From Parvularcula oceani (GTDB taxonomy: Bacteria > Pseudomonadota > Alphaproteobacteria > Caulobacterales > Parvularculaceae): a DNA stretch of 64,000 nt. This document shows, one piece after another, positions 45,302 through 57,651 of the stretch. The first letter of the stretch is position 1. Each line of letters begins with the position of its first letter. A program made the position numbers and the translations under genes. Location: the NCBI RefSeq assembly GCF_000733125.1, contig NZ_JPHU01000001.1, positions 124,001 to 188,000 of the forward strand, given 5' to 3'. The notes beneath the pieces were generated by a model, which ran no database searches, had not been told where the DNA came from, and saw nothing but the letters and a program-made list of their open reading frames with translations.

Positions 45302-47995
45302 CTAGCGCACCGGATCGGCATGGGCGGGGCCGCGGAAGATCGCATTGGCGACCAGCACGTTCAGCCCGTCCAGATAGGCGCGCGTCGTCGGGTTCTGGGT
45401 GAAGACGATCAGATGCCCCCGCCCCAGAGGCTCGACGGTCACGAAGGGCTTGTAGGCCAGCTGGCGCTGGGTCTCTTCCCAGACCACGCCCGAGGCGAGG
45501 AGGTCTTCCGGGCCGGCGAAGCTGACGACATTCGTGCCCGTATCGCCTCGCAGCGGCGCGTAGATCGCCGAACCGCTCGTCAGGACATGCAGGGTCGGCG
45601 CGAGGCCTGCCGCCAGCCAGTGGTCCGGATCGGGCTCCGCCCGCAAGAGGGCGCCGAGCGCGGCATCGGGCGCTGCCTGCGCGGGAGCTTCAGCGGCGAT
45701 CCGTGCCGCCTCGTCTCCGAGCCGCGTTCCGGCGACGGTCGGCTCCTCCTCTTCGCCGCCCCCCTCTTCCGCCGGTTCCTCGGCGAAGGCTTTCTCGCGA
45801 CGCAACGAGGACAGGCCGGATGCAGGATCGGCCACGAAGCGCGCAGCGCCGTCCATTGCGATCAGCACCCCGCCCCGCTCCACCCAGCCGCGGAGCGCCT
45901 CGCCGCCAGGTTCTCCGAGCACGGACATGTAGCCCCGGCCATCCGGCAGGATCAGCACGTCGAACGCATCGAGTTCGTCGGAGAGGAGGTCCGCAGTGCG
46001 CACAGGCTCCACCGGATAGCCGAGCTGGCGTTCGATCACGAAGCGCGTTGCCCCCGCCGCCGTGGGAGAGGTCGGGCGGTCCCATGCCATCGCGATCCGC
46101 GGCGGCGTGTACCGCTCCACATTGCGGCTGCCGAAATTGGGGCCGGCGGTGATCCAGGAGGCGTCGATGCCCACCACCTCCGCGCCGGTCTCGCGGGCGA
46201 GCGCGGCGAGGCGGCGGCCAAGGCCGTCTTCGTTCTCGCTGCGCACAAAGATCAGCGTCCCGGCGGGATAATCGCGCCCTTCATGGGTAAAGCCTTCATC
46301 GCTGCTTCGCAGAACGAGCTCCTCGCGCAGGGCCGTCGCGAGAAGCCGCGCCGAGGCGGTCGTGCCCCAAGGGGCGAGAAAGCCGAACTCGGCCCGCGGG
46401 TTTTCGACCTCGCCCGGCACGACGAGGCTCGGCTGCGCGGGCGCGAAGGCCCCTTCCGGCCGCTCCGCGCAGGCATCGACCTCGACATTGTACATCAGCG
46501 GAAGCGACCAGGCGGTCACATCGTAGATCTCGACGCCCAGCCCCTTTTGCCGGCGCCGGTCCTGCTCGGCCACGAAGGACGCGTCCATCGGCACGTCTTC
46601 GGCGAGAAGCGTCCTGACGAGGCGGCCGGCCGGCTGGTCGAGCGGCACCACATAGGCGCCCGCGCGATAGGTCTGTCCGCAGGCCGAAAAGGCCTCCTCC
46701 GCCCTGAGCGCTTCGACCCCCTGCATAGCGAGGATGCCGGCGAGCTTGTCGGCGCTCGACTGATCGGCCTGCCGCGGGATCACAAAGGCCCGCACTTCGC
46801 CCGTCTTCCCCTCTTCGAGGGCGGAGAGGCGATAGGCGTAGAAATCGCGCAGAAGCGCTTCGCGGTTTCGCGCCACCGTCTGAAGCGTCGCGATCGAGGC
46901 GGTGAAGTGATGCCGGACCGTGTCGGCATAGGACATGTCCTCGCCATTGCCGAGCTCGGCGGTCAGGCCGCGGGCGCTCGCCTGCTCATAGGTGGTTCCG
47001 ATCGAGCCGTGGAAGAGCGGCCAGGCGGCGCCATAGCCCGGATAGAGGGCGTCGTAGACCTCGCGGGTGTAGTAGTCGAAACCCGAGCGGTCGAACCAGC
47101 GCGCATTGTTCCGTCCGATGAGGCGCAGCGTTTCGCGCTGATCGGCCGTGATGTCGGGATTGTAGGGCTCGGCCTCGGGCGAGAAGAAATAGCCGCCCCG
47201 CGTGCTCATCTCGTGCAGGTCGACGACCACGAGCGGATGCCAGCGCAGATAGGCGGCGACCCGCGCGCGGGTTTCCGGCTGCGTCAGCGCGAACCAGTCG
47301 CGGTTCATGTCGAAGAGATAGTGGTTCGTCCGCCCGCCCGGCCAGGGCTGGTTGCGCTCGGCGGCGATGGGGCTGCCCGAGGGTTCGAGGCCGAGCGTGT
47401 CATAGTAGCCGTGCACGAAGCGGGCGCGGCCATCGGGGTTCTGAACGGGGTCGATGAAGACGACCGTGTTCTCGAGGATCTCTTCGACGACGGGATCGTT
47501 GCGCGCGGCGAGCAGGTGATAGGCGGTCATCAGGGCCGCGTCGGACGAGGAAATCTCGTCGCCGTGCACGCCGTGAGTGAGCCATGCGGTGCCGGGCAGG
47601 GACTCGATCAGGGCTGTGGCCTGCGCGGGCGAGACCGTCCTCGGGTCCGCGAGGCGGTCCATGCCCTCGGCCAGGCCGTCGAGGTCGGCGAGGCGCTGCG
47701 GCGATCCGATGACGGCATAGAGCAGTTCCCGGCCCTGCCAGCTTCGCCCGATGCTGCGCAGCGCGATGCGGTCGGGGGCAGCCTGTTCGAGCGCGCGCAG
47801 ATAGCGCGCGATGTCTTCGGGCGGCGTGATCCGCTCTCCGGCCGGCGTGCCGAGGACCTCTTCCATGGTCGGAATCGCGGGATCGAAATCGACGCCGGGC
47901 ATGAAGCTCTGGCCCGATGCGCCGGGCGAAAGGATGAAAGCGAGAGCGAGGCTCGCCACCACGGTGGCCGCCCGGGCGAGGCTGTGTCTGATCAC
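45302..47995 (-). CDS. Exported M14-family zinc carboxypeptidase-like protein
   Basis: The 897-residue product starts at GTG 47995 and has a signal peptide (~1-29). The peptidase domain shows THGVHGDEISSSDAAL (zinc His and Glu of the HxxE motif), NPDGRARF, DLHEMST (third zinc His) and GNGEDMSYADTVRHHF near the catalytic Glu. A second, C-terminal half has beta-rich and DJ-1/PfpI-like glutamine-amidotransferase-type character (LILPDGRGYMS...LRGWVERGGVLIAMDG). This type of M14 protein is exported in Bacteroidetes and some alphaproteobacteria. It may trim peptides for uptake, perhaps by the adjacent TonB receptor (inference). Confidence 0.88.
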   Translation of the reverse strand: MIRHSLARAATVVASLALAFILSPGASGQSFMPGVDFDPAIPTMEEVLGTPAGERITPPEDIARYLRALEQAAPDRIALRSIGRSWQGRELLYAVIGSPQRLADLDGLAEGMDRLADPRTVSPAQATALIESLPGTAWLTHGVHGDEISSSDAALMTAYHLLAARNDPVVEEILENTVVFIDPVQNPDGRARFVHGYYDTLGLEPSGSPIAAERNQPWPGGRTNHYLFDMNRDWFALTQPETRARVAAYLRWHPLVVVDLHEMSTRGGYFFSPEAEPYNPDITADQRETLRLIGRNNARWFDRSGFDYYTREVYDALYPGYGAAWPLFHGSIGTTYEQASARGLTAELGNGEDMSYADTVRHHFTASIATLQTVARNREALLRDFYAYRLSALEEGKTGEVRAFVIPRQADQSSADKLAGILAMQGVEALRAEEAFSACGQTYRAGAYVVPLDQPAGRLVRTLLAEDVPMDASFVAEQDRRRQKGLGVEIYDVTAWSLPLMYNVEVDACAERPEGAFAPAQPSLVVPGEVENPRAEFGFLAPWGTTASARLLATALREELVLRSSDEGFTHEGRDYPAGTLIFVRSENEDGLGRRLAALARETGAEVVGIDASWITAGPNFGSRNVERYTPPRIAMAWDRPTSPTAAGATRFVIERQLGYPVEPVRTADLLSDELDAFDVLILPDGRGYMSVLGEPGGEALRGWVERGGVLIAMDGAARFVADPASGLSSLRREKAFAEEPAEEGGGEEEEPTVAGTRLGDEAARIAAEAPAQAAPDAALGALLRAEPDPDHWLAAGLAPTLHVLTSGSAIYAPLRGDTGTNVVSFAGPEDLLASGVVWEETQRQLAYKPFVTVEPLGRGHLIVFTQNPTTRAYLDGLNVLVANAIFRGPAHADPVR

Positions 47996-48196
47996 GAAGT
48001 CTCCAATCCTGCCATTCGGGGTCCCGGCGCCGGGACACGCCTCTGCGATGCCTCAAGGAGCGTGTCCGATGCAAGAAGGGGCGCAGCACTGAACGGGCCG
48101 TGCCGCTTCCTGCGTCCGCTTCGGGGGCCGGAGGCTGGGAACGGGTTTCCGGCCAGAGCCGCCGCCTGGCCGCGAGGGGCCGGCAGCGGAAAGGCC

Positions 48197-51637
<3,441 letters not shown>

Positions 51638-51725
51638 GCCCCAAGGGGTACGCGATTCGCCGGCTTCCGGTTCACCCACTTTTCCTCAGAACGGAGAACG
51701 ATCCGCCCTCTCCCGCCATGCCGCC

Positions 51726-51818
51726 TCAGCCGACGATGCCGCCCCACATGGTCGCCGCCGTCACCATGGCGATCAGCACCGTGAGGCCGAACCCGTCCTT
51801 GATCGTTCTTGCCGTCAT
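51726..51818 (-). CDS. Possible 30-residue membrane peptide upstream of dnaE
   Basis: From ATG 51818 a 30-residue product MTARTIKDGFGLTVLIAMVT... has a basic N-terminus and one hydrophobic helix (~9-28). A weak purine-rich site (GAACGAGGG) stands upstream. It is in the same direction as dnaE and ends 88 bases before it. It may be a small membrane protein or chance. Confidence 0.33.
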   Translation of the reverse strand: MTARTIKDGFGLTVLIAMVTAATMWGGIVG

Positions 51819-52237
51819 TGCCCTCGTTCCCTTTCTGCCCGATGTTCCCGCCCCGTTCCTATTCCCCCTTTGTTCTCTCCGCAATCGATGTTCTTCACAC
51901 GTTCCGCAGAAGCGGGCGATTCCACAGACGCTCATGGGGACCTCAGGCCACCCAACATGCTGATATCATGCATGAACAGCGTGTTCCCGTTCCGTACAGC
52001 CGAAGCGGGAGAGTTTTCCACACCGTGTTTACGGCAGCGTCTTCGCGTCCCGCTCTGTCGAGTTGCGCTTAGAATTTCCGATGGAAACGTAGAACGCTAA
52101 ATCGGAATTCCTGAGTGCTCGAATTTCGCAGTCGAGTCTGAATATGCGTGATACAACAATCGGCTACACAAACATTCTAGGGTGAAAACCCGATCAGTGG
52201 GTTGATCGCGCTGCGGGTCCGTGTTTCCTACCGCTCT
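51819..52237. other. Non-coding spacer at the core/accessory border
   Basis: No gene is supported in this 419-base stretch. Composition drops in GC from about 51950 onward, marking the change from core genome to accessory DNA. No tRNA or clear attachment site is visible. Confidence 0.5.
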
Positions 52238-53038
52238 GGGCGGGGCGATGGGAGAGTGCCATACCGTCCGAGGGTCTGTTCTGGCTGAGCGATCAGCAGT
52301 GGTCCACGATCGAGCCGCACTTGCCGAGGAACCAGCCAGGTGCCCGAAGGGTCGATGACCGGCGGGTGATCTCTGGCATCGTCCACGTGCTGAAGACGGG
52401 GTGTCGGTGGTGCGACGTGCCTCGCGAGTACGGCCCGCCGACGACGATCTACAACTGCTTCAACCGCTGCTGGTCCCGGCGAAGGTTCTGGATCGGTCTG
52501 CTCGAAGCCCTCGCGGAGACGGGAGCGGTGACGAGAAGCACCCAGGTCGATAGCACCTACGTCAAAGCGCAGCGCTCGGCCCACGGCGGAAAAGGGGGGC
52601 GAGGACACAAGGCATCGGCCCCTCGCGAGGCGGACAAACGAGCAAGCTCCACGTCCTCTGCGACGTGATCGGAAGGCCCTTCGCGTTGTCCCTAACGGCA
52701 GGGAACGTCGCCGACGTGAAGGCCGTCCCAGACCTGCTGCCGCGCCTGGGCGGCGCCCGCTACCTGATCGCCGACAAGCGCTACGACGCGGACGGCCTAC
52801 GCTGCGAGTTGCGCGGCCGGGGCGTCGTGCCCGTCATCCCAGGACGCGCAAGCCGCAAGCGGACCGTCCATCATGAACAGCGACGCTATCGCGACCGGCA
52901 CCTGGTCGAGAACGCCTTCTGCCGCCTCAAGGACTTCCGCTGCGTCGCCACCCGCTACGACCGCCTCGCTCGCAACTTCTTCTCCGCCGCCGCACTCGCA
53001 ACCCTCGTCGCCTTCTGGCTCTGATTGAGTCGCCGCCC
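52238..53038 (+). mobile_element. IS5-family element (IS427-like group)
   Basis: The element is about 800 bp and codes for a two-frame DDE transposase. Approximate ends are taken from GGGCGG at 52238-52243 and the complementary CCGCCC at 53033-53038. The inverted repeats are otherwise poorly matched and no target duplication is visible, so both borders are tentative. Confidence 0.6.
52249..53024 (+). CDS. IS5-family transposase in two frames, probably joined by a -1 shift
   Basis: The first frame runs to the TGA at 52666-52668 and gives ...GLFWLSDQQWSTIEPHLPRNQPGARR, then VDDRRVISGIVHVLKTGCRW and VDSTYVKAQRSAHGGKGGRGHKA. The second frame continues the same protein family from about 52614 (IGPSRGGQTSKLH..., RPFALSLTAGNVAD, IADKRYDADGLR, VENAFCRLKDFR). 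The first DDE aspartate lies in the first frame; the second aspartate and the glutamate lie in the second. The frames meet at an A-run followed by six Gs (52590-52599), a slippery place; a -1 shift gives one complete transposase. No ATG fits the conserved start. Programmed frameshifting is known in this group, but a simple frameshift mutation is not excluded. Confidence 0.78.
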
Positions 53039-53046
53039 TAGGAATT
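53039..53046 (+). repeat. 8-base direct repeat, left copy
   Basis: TAGGAATT at 53039-53046 recurs exactly at 57479-57486, directly outside the right end of the IS66 element. IS66 elements make 8-base target duplications. The pair therefore brackets the peroxide cassette plus the IS66 element (53047-57478). Confidence 0.45.
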
Positions 53047-53056
53047 GAGTGCGTCG

Positions 53057-53077
53057 ACGATAGGTATCGCCTATCGT
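53057..53077. repeat. Inverted repeat, possible operator remnant
   Basis: ACGATAGG (53057-53064) and CCTATCGT (53070-53077) are perfect inverted arms around TATCG. It resembles a dimer-binding operator but lies downstream of the gst gene, so it may belong to a gene lost on transfer. The surrounding 53047-53301 holds no supported gene. Confidence 0.4.
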
Positions 53078-53301
53078 AAACTCTGGCCGCACCAACCGCG
53101 CCTACCAATGTGGCAGTGGTGGACAGCCCGCGCCGGCGTGGACGATCGACGTCGACAGTACATTGCGCCAGCGGTTGCCGCTTGGCCGCAGAAGTGAAAT
53201 GAAGCTCCTCGGTGACGGCAACGAACTACCGCAAGAGGCGCAGATCAATCCGAGGCAAATCTTCGCCAGCCACTTTTGCTGTCACTTGCGTAGCAAGTAA
53301 T

Positions 53302-53934
53302 TCAATCCCGTGCCCAGCTGGACGGCACCAACGGCCCCCCCGCCTCTATAGCCTTGATGAGGCCCGGTTCCCGGTGAAGCCGGTCGCGATAGGACTGCAG
53401 CGCCGGATAGGCATCGAGCGCCCCGGCCATCTTGGCCATTTCGAGCGTATACACCATCTGGATGTCGGCAAGCGTGAGCTGCTCACCCATCAGGTAAGGC
53501 CCTTCGCCCACGCCCTCGGCAATATAGGCAAGCAGGTCCTTGGCCCGGGCCGCGGCGAACTGCGCCATCGGATCGGGCAATCCGCCCATCATCTGACCCA
53601 GCAGCGGCAGCAGGAGCGGAAAGCTTGCCGAGCCTTCGGCCAAGTCAAGCCACTGGTCGTGCATCGCACCCTCGGCGGTGCCAGCCATCGGGGAAAGCCG
53701 GCCGCCGCCATAGCGGGCATCGATGTAGCGTAGGATCGCACTCGATTCGGCCAGCACCAGATCGCCATCGACGATGAAGGGTGCCTTGCCCAGCGGATGG
53801 ATATGCTTGAGGTTTTCGGGCGCCCGACCGTTGATCCGCGCGTGGCGATGCATTTCGTATTCGAGCCCCAGTTCCTCAAGCAGCCAGAGGACGCGCGTCG
53901 AGCGCGATGTTTCAAGGTGATGGACAACGATCAT
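53302..53934 (-). CDS. Glutathione S-transferase
   Basis: From ATG 53934 the product is 210 residues. The thioredoxin-like N-terminal domain (MIVVHHLETSRSTRVLWLLEELGLEYE with the catalytic Ser/Arg region, then LGKAPFIVDGDLVLAESSAILRYI) carries the glutathione-binding ES pair. The helical C-terminal domain has LTLADIQMVYTLE. It is last in ohr-ohrR-gst and probably handles electrophiles formed during peroxide stress. Confidence 0.9.
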   Translation of the reverse strand: MIVVHHLETSRSTRVLWLLEELGLEYEMHRHARINGRAPENLKHIHPLGKAPFIVDGDLVLAESSAILRYIDARYGGGRLSPMAGTAEGAMHDQWLDLAEGSASFPLLLPLLGQMMGGLPDPMAQFAAARAKDLLAYIAEGVGEGPYLMGEQLTLADIQMVYTLEMAKMAGALDAYPALQSYRDRLHREPGLIKAIEAGGPLVPSSWARD

Positions 53935-53974
53935 GCGGAAATCCTTTTTGAGAATGTGACTGGGCGTGGAATGA

Positions 53975-54466
53975 TCAGGCGGTGGGATGATTTTCCTGCT
54001 CTGCGGCCTCGCCAAGCTGTCTGACTAGCGCTTGGGTCAGCTCGCGCAGGGCGTGAAGCCGCTCTGGCTCGACCCCGATCTGCTTGGCCAGCGCATGGGG
54101 AATGTCGCGCGCGTCGACCTTAAGGTCGCGACCCCGCGGCGTCGGCGCGATCAGCACCCGGCGCTCGTCCCGCGGGTCGCGTATCCGCGTCACCAGCCCG
54201 GCGCGCTCCATGCGTTTCAGCAACGGGCTTAGTGTGCCGACATCGAGACGCAGGCAGCTCTGCAACTCGCCCACCGTAACCGGCTCGCGCTCCCACAGGA
54301 CCAGCATCACCAGATATTGCGAATAGGTCAGGCCGAGCGGCTCCAGCATCGGGCGATAGAGGCGCTGGAGCAGGTTGGTCGCGGCATAGAGGGGGAAGCA
54401 GAGCTGGCGGTCGAGGTGCAGCAATTCATCCCCCTCATGTGCCGACGGATGGCGATCGTCCGTCAT
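53975..54466 (-). CDS. ohrR: OhrR, MarR-family organic-peroxide sensor and repressor
   Basis: From ATG 54466 the product is 163 residues: a winged helix with TYSQYLVMLVLWE, GTLSPLLKRMERAGLV and RDPRDERRVLI, and the sensing Cys23 in QLCFPLYAA, exactly as in OhrR. Oxidation of this Cys by organic hydroperoxides releases DNA. It lies 10 bases after ohr in the same direction and is expected to repress the ohr promoter. Confidence 0.94.
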   Translation of the reverse strand: MTDDRHPSAHEGDELLHLDRQLCFPLYAATNLLQRLYRPMLEPLGLTYSQYLVMLVLWEREPVTVGELQSCLRLDVGTLSPLLKRMERAGLVTRIRDPRDERRVLIAPTPRGRDLKVDARDIPHALAKQIGVEPERLHALRELTQALVRQLGEAAEQENHPTA

Positions 54467-54476
54467 TCGCGGATTC

Positions 54477-54902
54477 TCAGGCGTCGGCCCGAACCGAGAG
54501 TTCGACCTCGATATTGCCGCGCACCGCATTGGAATAGGGACACACCTTGTGCGCCTGATCGACGATCTTTTCCGCAGTGCCCTGCTCGACGCCGGCAATC
54601 GCCACGTCGAGCGCTACCGACAGGGCAAAGCCGCCATCGGCGTTGGGAGCCAGCGAGACGGTGCCGATCACGGTCACGTCGTCATCAGCGATCTTGTGGG
54701 TGTTGCGGGTGACATGGATCACGGCATTGCCGAAGCAGGCGGCATAGCCTGCGGCGAACAGCTGTTCGGGATTGGTGGCACCGCCCTTGCCGCCCAGGCC
54801 GCTCGGCATGGCGAGATCGAGTTCGAGCAGTCCGTCGTCGCTGGCGATGCGCCCGCTGCGCCCGCCAGTGGCAGTGACCTTGGTGGTATAAAGTGCGCTC
54901 AT
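54477..54902 (-). CDS. ohr: Ohr organic hydroperoxide resistance peroxidase
   Basis: The 141-residue OsmC-fold thiol peroxidase starts MSALYTTKVTATGGRSGRI. The two catalytic cysteines are in YAACFGNA (Cys56) and VCPYSNA (Cys121). Ohr reduces lipid and other organic hydroperoxides using lipoyl-protein thiols. First gene of ohr-ohrR-gst. Confidence 0.95.
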   Translation of the reverse strand: MSALYTTKVTATGGRSGRIASDDGLLELDLAMPSGLGGKGGATNPEQLFAAGYAACFGNAVIHVTRNTHKIADDDVTVIGTVSLAPNADGGFALSVALDVAIAGVEQGTAEKIVDQAHKVCPYSNAVRGNIEVELSVRADA

Positions 54903-54942
54903 CGCGGAAATCCCCTTTTTAAATGCGAAGCCATTATATGGC

Positions 54943-54956
54943 TACCTATATATGTA
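54943..54956. promoter_or_regulatory. Candidate OhrR operator
   Basis: TACCTATATATGTA is an imperfect AT-rich palindrome (TAC...GTA) about 40 bases before the ohr start, inside the spacer cut on the far side by the IS66 end. OhrR sites are AT-rich TACAATT-AATTGTA-type palindromes, so this fits in general form. Confidence 0.5.
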
Positions 54957-55005
54957 GATGCAGTCCATCCGTCGTGCCTCTATTGTAAGCGTCCGGTGAT
55001 CGCCG

Positions 55006-56550
55006 TCAGCCGGCTGGGGCGAAGCGCCAGGGCAGCAGCTCATCGATCCTGTTGATCGGGTGGTCGGCGATGCGTCCGAGGACGTCGGTCAGCCAGGCCT
55101 GCGGATCGGCGCCGTTCAGCTTGGCGGTCTCGATCAGGGTGTAGGCCGAGGCAGCGCGCTCGCCGCCGGCATCGGAGCCCGCGAAGAGGTAATTCTTCCG
55201 GCCGAGGGCGAGGGCCCGCATGGACCGCTCGGCGGCGTTGTTGTCGAACTCGCTACGGCCGTCGGTCAGGTAAGGAGCCATCCGCTTCGTGCGGGTGATG
55301 GCGTAGCGGAGAGCCTAGGCGAGGCTCGAGCGTCCGGGCAGCTGCGCCAGTGTGCCGTCCATCCAGGCGCGCAGATCGTCCATGACAGGCGCCGCCTCCC
55401 GCTGACGCAGCGCGAGCCGTTCGTGCGGCGGAAGGCCGCGCGCTTGTTTCTCGACGGCGTAGAGTTGCGCGATGCGCTCGAGCGCTTCTTTCGCGACCGG
55501 CGAGCCCGTGCTTTGGGCGATGTCGAAGAGCTTCCTTCTGACGTGGGCCATGCACGCCATCTCGGCGATGCCGGTCCGCTCGCCGTAGAGCCGGTCGTAG
55601 CCGGCATAGCCGTCGGCATGCAGGATGCCTGAGAAGGGCTTCATGTGCTCGGCTGGCCGGTCGCCCTTCCGGTCGGGGCTGTAGCGATAGAAGGCGGCGG
55701 GCGGCGCCGGGCCTGCCCAGGGACGTTCGTCGCGGATGTAGGCCCAAAGCCGTCCGGTCTTCGTGCGTCCGCGGCCGGGGTCCAGCACCGGCACGGGCGT
55801 GTCGTCGTTGAAGAGGGCCGCGCCGCCGAGCGCGTGCCTGCCGATCGCGTCCACGAGCGGGTGCAGCAGCGAGGCGGATCGCCCCACCCAGTCCGCCATG
55901 GTGGACCGGTCGAGGCTCACCCCTTCTCGCTCGTAGATCTGCGCCTGCCTGTAGAGCGGCAGGTGATCGGCGTACTTCGAGACGAGAACGTGCGCGATCA
56001 GCCCCGGTCCCGGCGTACCCCGCTCGATCGGCAGGGACGGCATTGGCTCTTGAGCGACAGTGCCACAGGCCCGGCAGCTAAGCTTCGGACGGACGTGCCG
56101 GTGCACGACGAAGCGTCCGGGCACGTAGTCCAGCACCTCTCGGACGTCCTGCCCAAGGGGCCGCATCGGCTCGCCACAGTTGGAACAGCTGCTGTCCGGA
56201 GCGTGCACGATCTCCTCGCGGGGCAGGTGCGAGGGCAGCGGGCGGCGCTTCGGCTGGCGCCTGGTTGCAGCCGCATCGGCCTCGCTACCATCGGAGACAC
56301 CGGCGTCACCTGCCGCCTCGGCCGCGCCCTGCGCCTCCTCCATCTCCTCGATGGCGAGCTCGGGCTGGTCCAGCGCCTCGCTCTTCGTGCCGAAGCGGTG
56401 CCGCCGGAGGGTGGCGAGTTGCGCCTTCAGCTTCTTGATCATCAGCGCTTGGTGGACGATCAGGCCGCGCAACGCCGCCACGTCGTCCGGCAGCGCATCC
56501 GCTTCGGGGACGGAACCTGCTGCCGGACGAAGGGCCGTCTTGGTAGGCAT
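55006..56550 (-). pseudogene. tnpC: IS66 transposase TnpC interrupted by an amber codon
   Basis: The frame of 514 codons is intact except for TAG at 55315-55317. The usual family sequence has a lysine there (SLAKALRYA), so AAG to TAG is the likely change. The 411 residues before it hold the coiled-coil start, the zinc finger (CSNC...CRAC) and the first two DDE aspartates (FNDDTPVPVL, HADGYAGYD). The catalytic glutamate ([11 protein letters not shown]) lies after it. The truncated product should be inactive unless the codon is read through or suppressed. Confidence 0.9.
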
Positions 56551-56641
56551 GCCAAAGCGTACCCCGCTTCGTCAGTCCACGGAACCAGCGATGTAAAAGA
56601 GCGAGCCGGAAGATGCAGTCGAGGGCCCGTCGGCGCTGCCG

Positions 56642-57001
56642 CTACATTACCAGGGTGGGCTGCGGCGCGGCGGGCGGTGCCCGCGTCAGCCGCCAGTCGA
56701 TCCCCTCCAAAAGGCTCGCCAGCTGGCTCGCGGTGACCTGTACCCTGCCGTCCTTCGCTCGCGGCCAGACGAACGATCCGCGTTCCAGGCGCTTGTAGAA
56801 GAGACACATCCCCTGACCGTCCCAGAATAGCACCTTCGCCCGGTCGCCACCCCAGTTGCGGAAGACGAAGACGTGGCCGCTGAGAGGATCCTCCTTCAGC
56901 ACCGATACCGTCTGCGCCGTGAGCCCGTCGAAGCCCCGGCGCATGTCGGTGACGCCCGCCGCCAGCCATACCTTCGTGCCGACGGGAAAGCTCAGGCTCA
57001 T
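56642..57001 (-). CDS. tnpB: IS66 accessory protein TnpB
   Basis: The 119-residue protein matches IS66 ORF2: [50 protein letters not shown]. Needed together with TnpA and TnpC for IS66 movement. Its ATG overlaps the tnpA stop (ATGA). Confidence 0.93.
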   Translation of the reverse strand: MSLSFPVGTKVWLAAGVTDMRRGFDGLTAQTVSVLKEDPLSGHVFVFRNWGGDRAKVLFWDGQGMCLFYKRLERGSFVWPRAKDGRVQVTASQLASLLEGIDWRLTRAPPAAPQPTLVM

Positions 57002-57390
57002 GCCTCGAGCGCCTTCGCCAGGCGCGCCAACCGCTTTGGGTCGATCGACATCGGCACGGAAAGACGACGCCCGCCTGCAAGTACGATCTCAATCCGATCA
57101 GCGCGCGCTCCCGCAGCGTCGCTCGGCCTCTCGCTCGAGCCGGGCAAGGCTTCCGGCTGCGCCACCTCGACGGGGACGAAGCCGAGCGGCTCGCTTCGGA
57201 ACGGCACCCGACCGTCGCGCTCGCGGAACGTCTTGCGCCATGAGAACAGCTGACCCGGCCCGAGCTCGTGGCGGCGTGCTACCTCGCACACCGTCACGTC
57301 CGGATCCTCGCTCTCCTCGACGATCCGACGCTTCACCGCCTCCGGCCAGTGCCGGCGACGACGCCCCTCGATCACCACCATCCCGTCCAT
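56998..57390 (-). CDS. tnpA: IS66 protein TnpA (helix-turn-helix)
   Basis: The 130-residue protein has the IS66 ORF1 pattern: [45 protein letters not shown], a transposon-type helix-turn-helix. First gene of the element. Confidence 0.9.
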   Translation of the reverse strand: MDGMVVIEGRRRRHWPEAVKRRIVEESEDPDVTVCEVARRHELGPGQLFSWRKTFRERDGRVPFRSEPLGFVPVEVAQPEALPGSSERPSDAAGARADRIEIVLAGGRRLSVPMSIDPKRLARLAKALEA

Positions 57391-57478
57391 CCACCCGCGC
57401 GTAGCCTCCTCAGTAGAACTTCTACTGAGTAACCCTAGGCGCAGCAGGTCCGTAAGGCGGTGATGGCCGGACGCTTAC

Positions 57479-57486
57479 TAGGAATT
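57479..57486 (+). repeat. 8-base direct repeat, right copy
   Basis: TAGGAATT directly outside the right IS66 inverted repeat, identical to 53039-53046. See the left copy. Confidence 0.45.
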
Positions 57487-57651
57487 CGCCTTTGGCAGGA
57501 GGCCTTTGCGGAGGAACCCCACTCTGTAACGGAGGACTGGTGGTGCGGAGGAGGAGCTATCTATCCGCCGTTCGCTATATCCGCGTTCCACGCGCTTTGA
57601 TTCCCTAGCCGCGTCCCTGCCCACTTTCCGCAGACACACCAAGACGAGCCC

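Larger units (their letters stand above)
54985..57478 (-). mobile_element. Complete IS66-family element, 2494 bp
   Basis: Terminal inverted repeats both begin GTAAGCGTCCGG: left 54985-55007, right 57456-57478 (reverse strand). About 19 of the first 23 bases match. The three genes tnpA, tnpB and tnpC lie on the minus strand in the usual order. Size fits the family. The flanks show no duplication directly at both ends (CCTCTATT left, TAGGAATT right). Confidence 0.92.

Noticed and set aside
52100-52200. tRNA or attachment-site-like sequence at the accessory border
   Set aside because: No cloverleaf can be formed and no matching repeat was seen at the other side of the island.
52234-53042. Target duplication for the IS5-family element
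   Set aside because: The flanking bases (CTCT and TAGG) do not match, so no duplication is claimed.
53047-53301. Short open stretch reading MWQWWTARAG... near 53107
   Set aside because: Under 30 codons, no ribosome site and no recognised family; may be a remnant but is not supportable.
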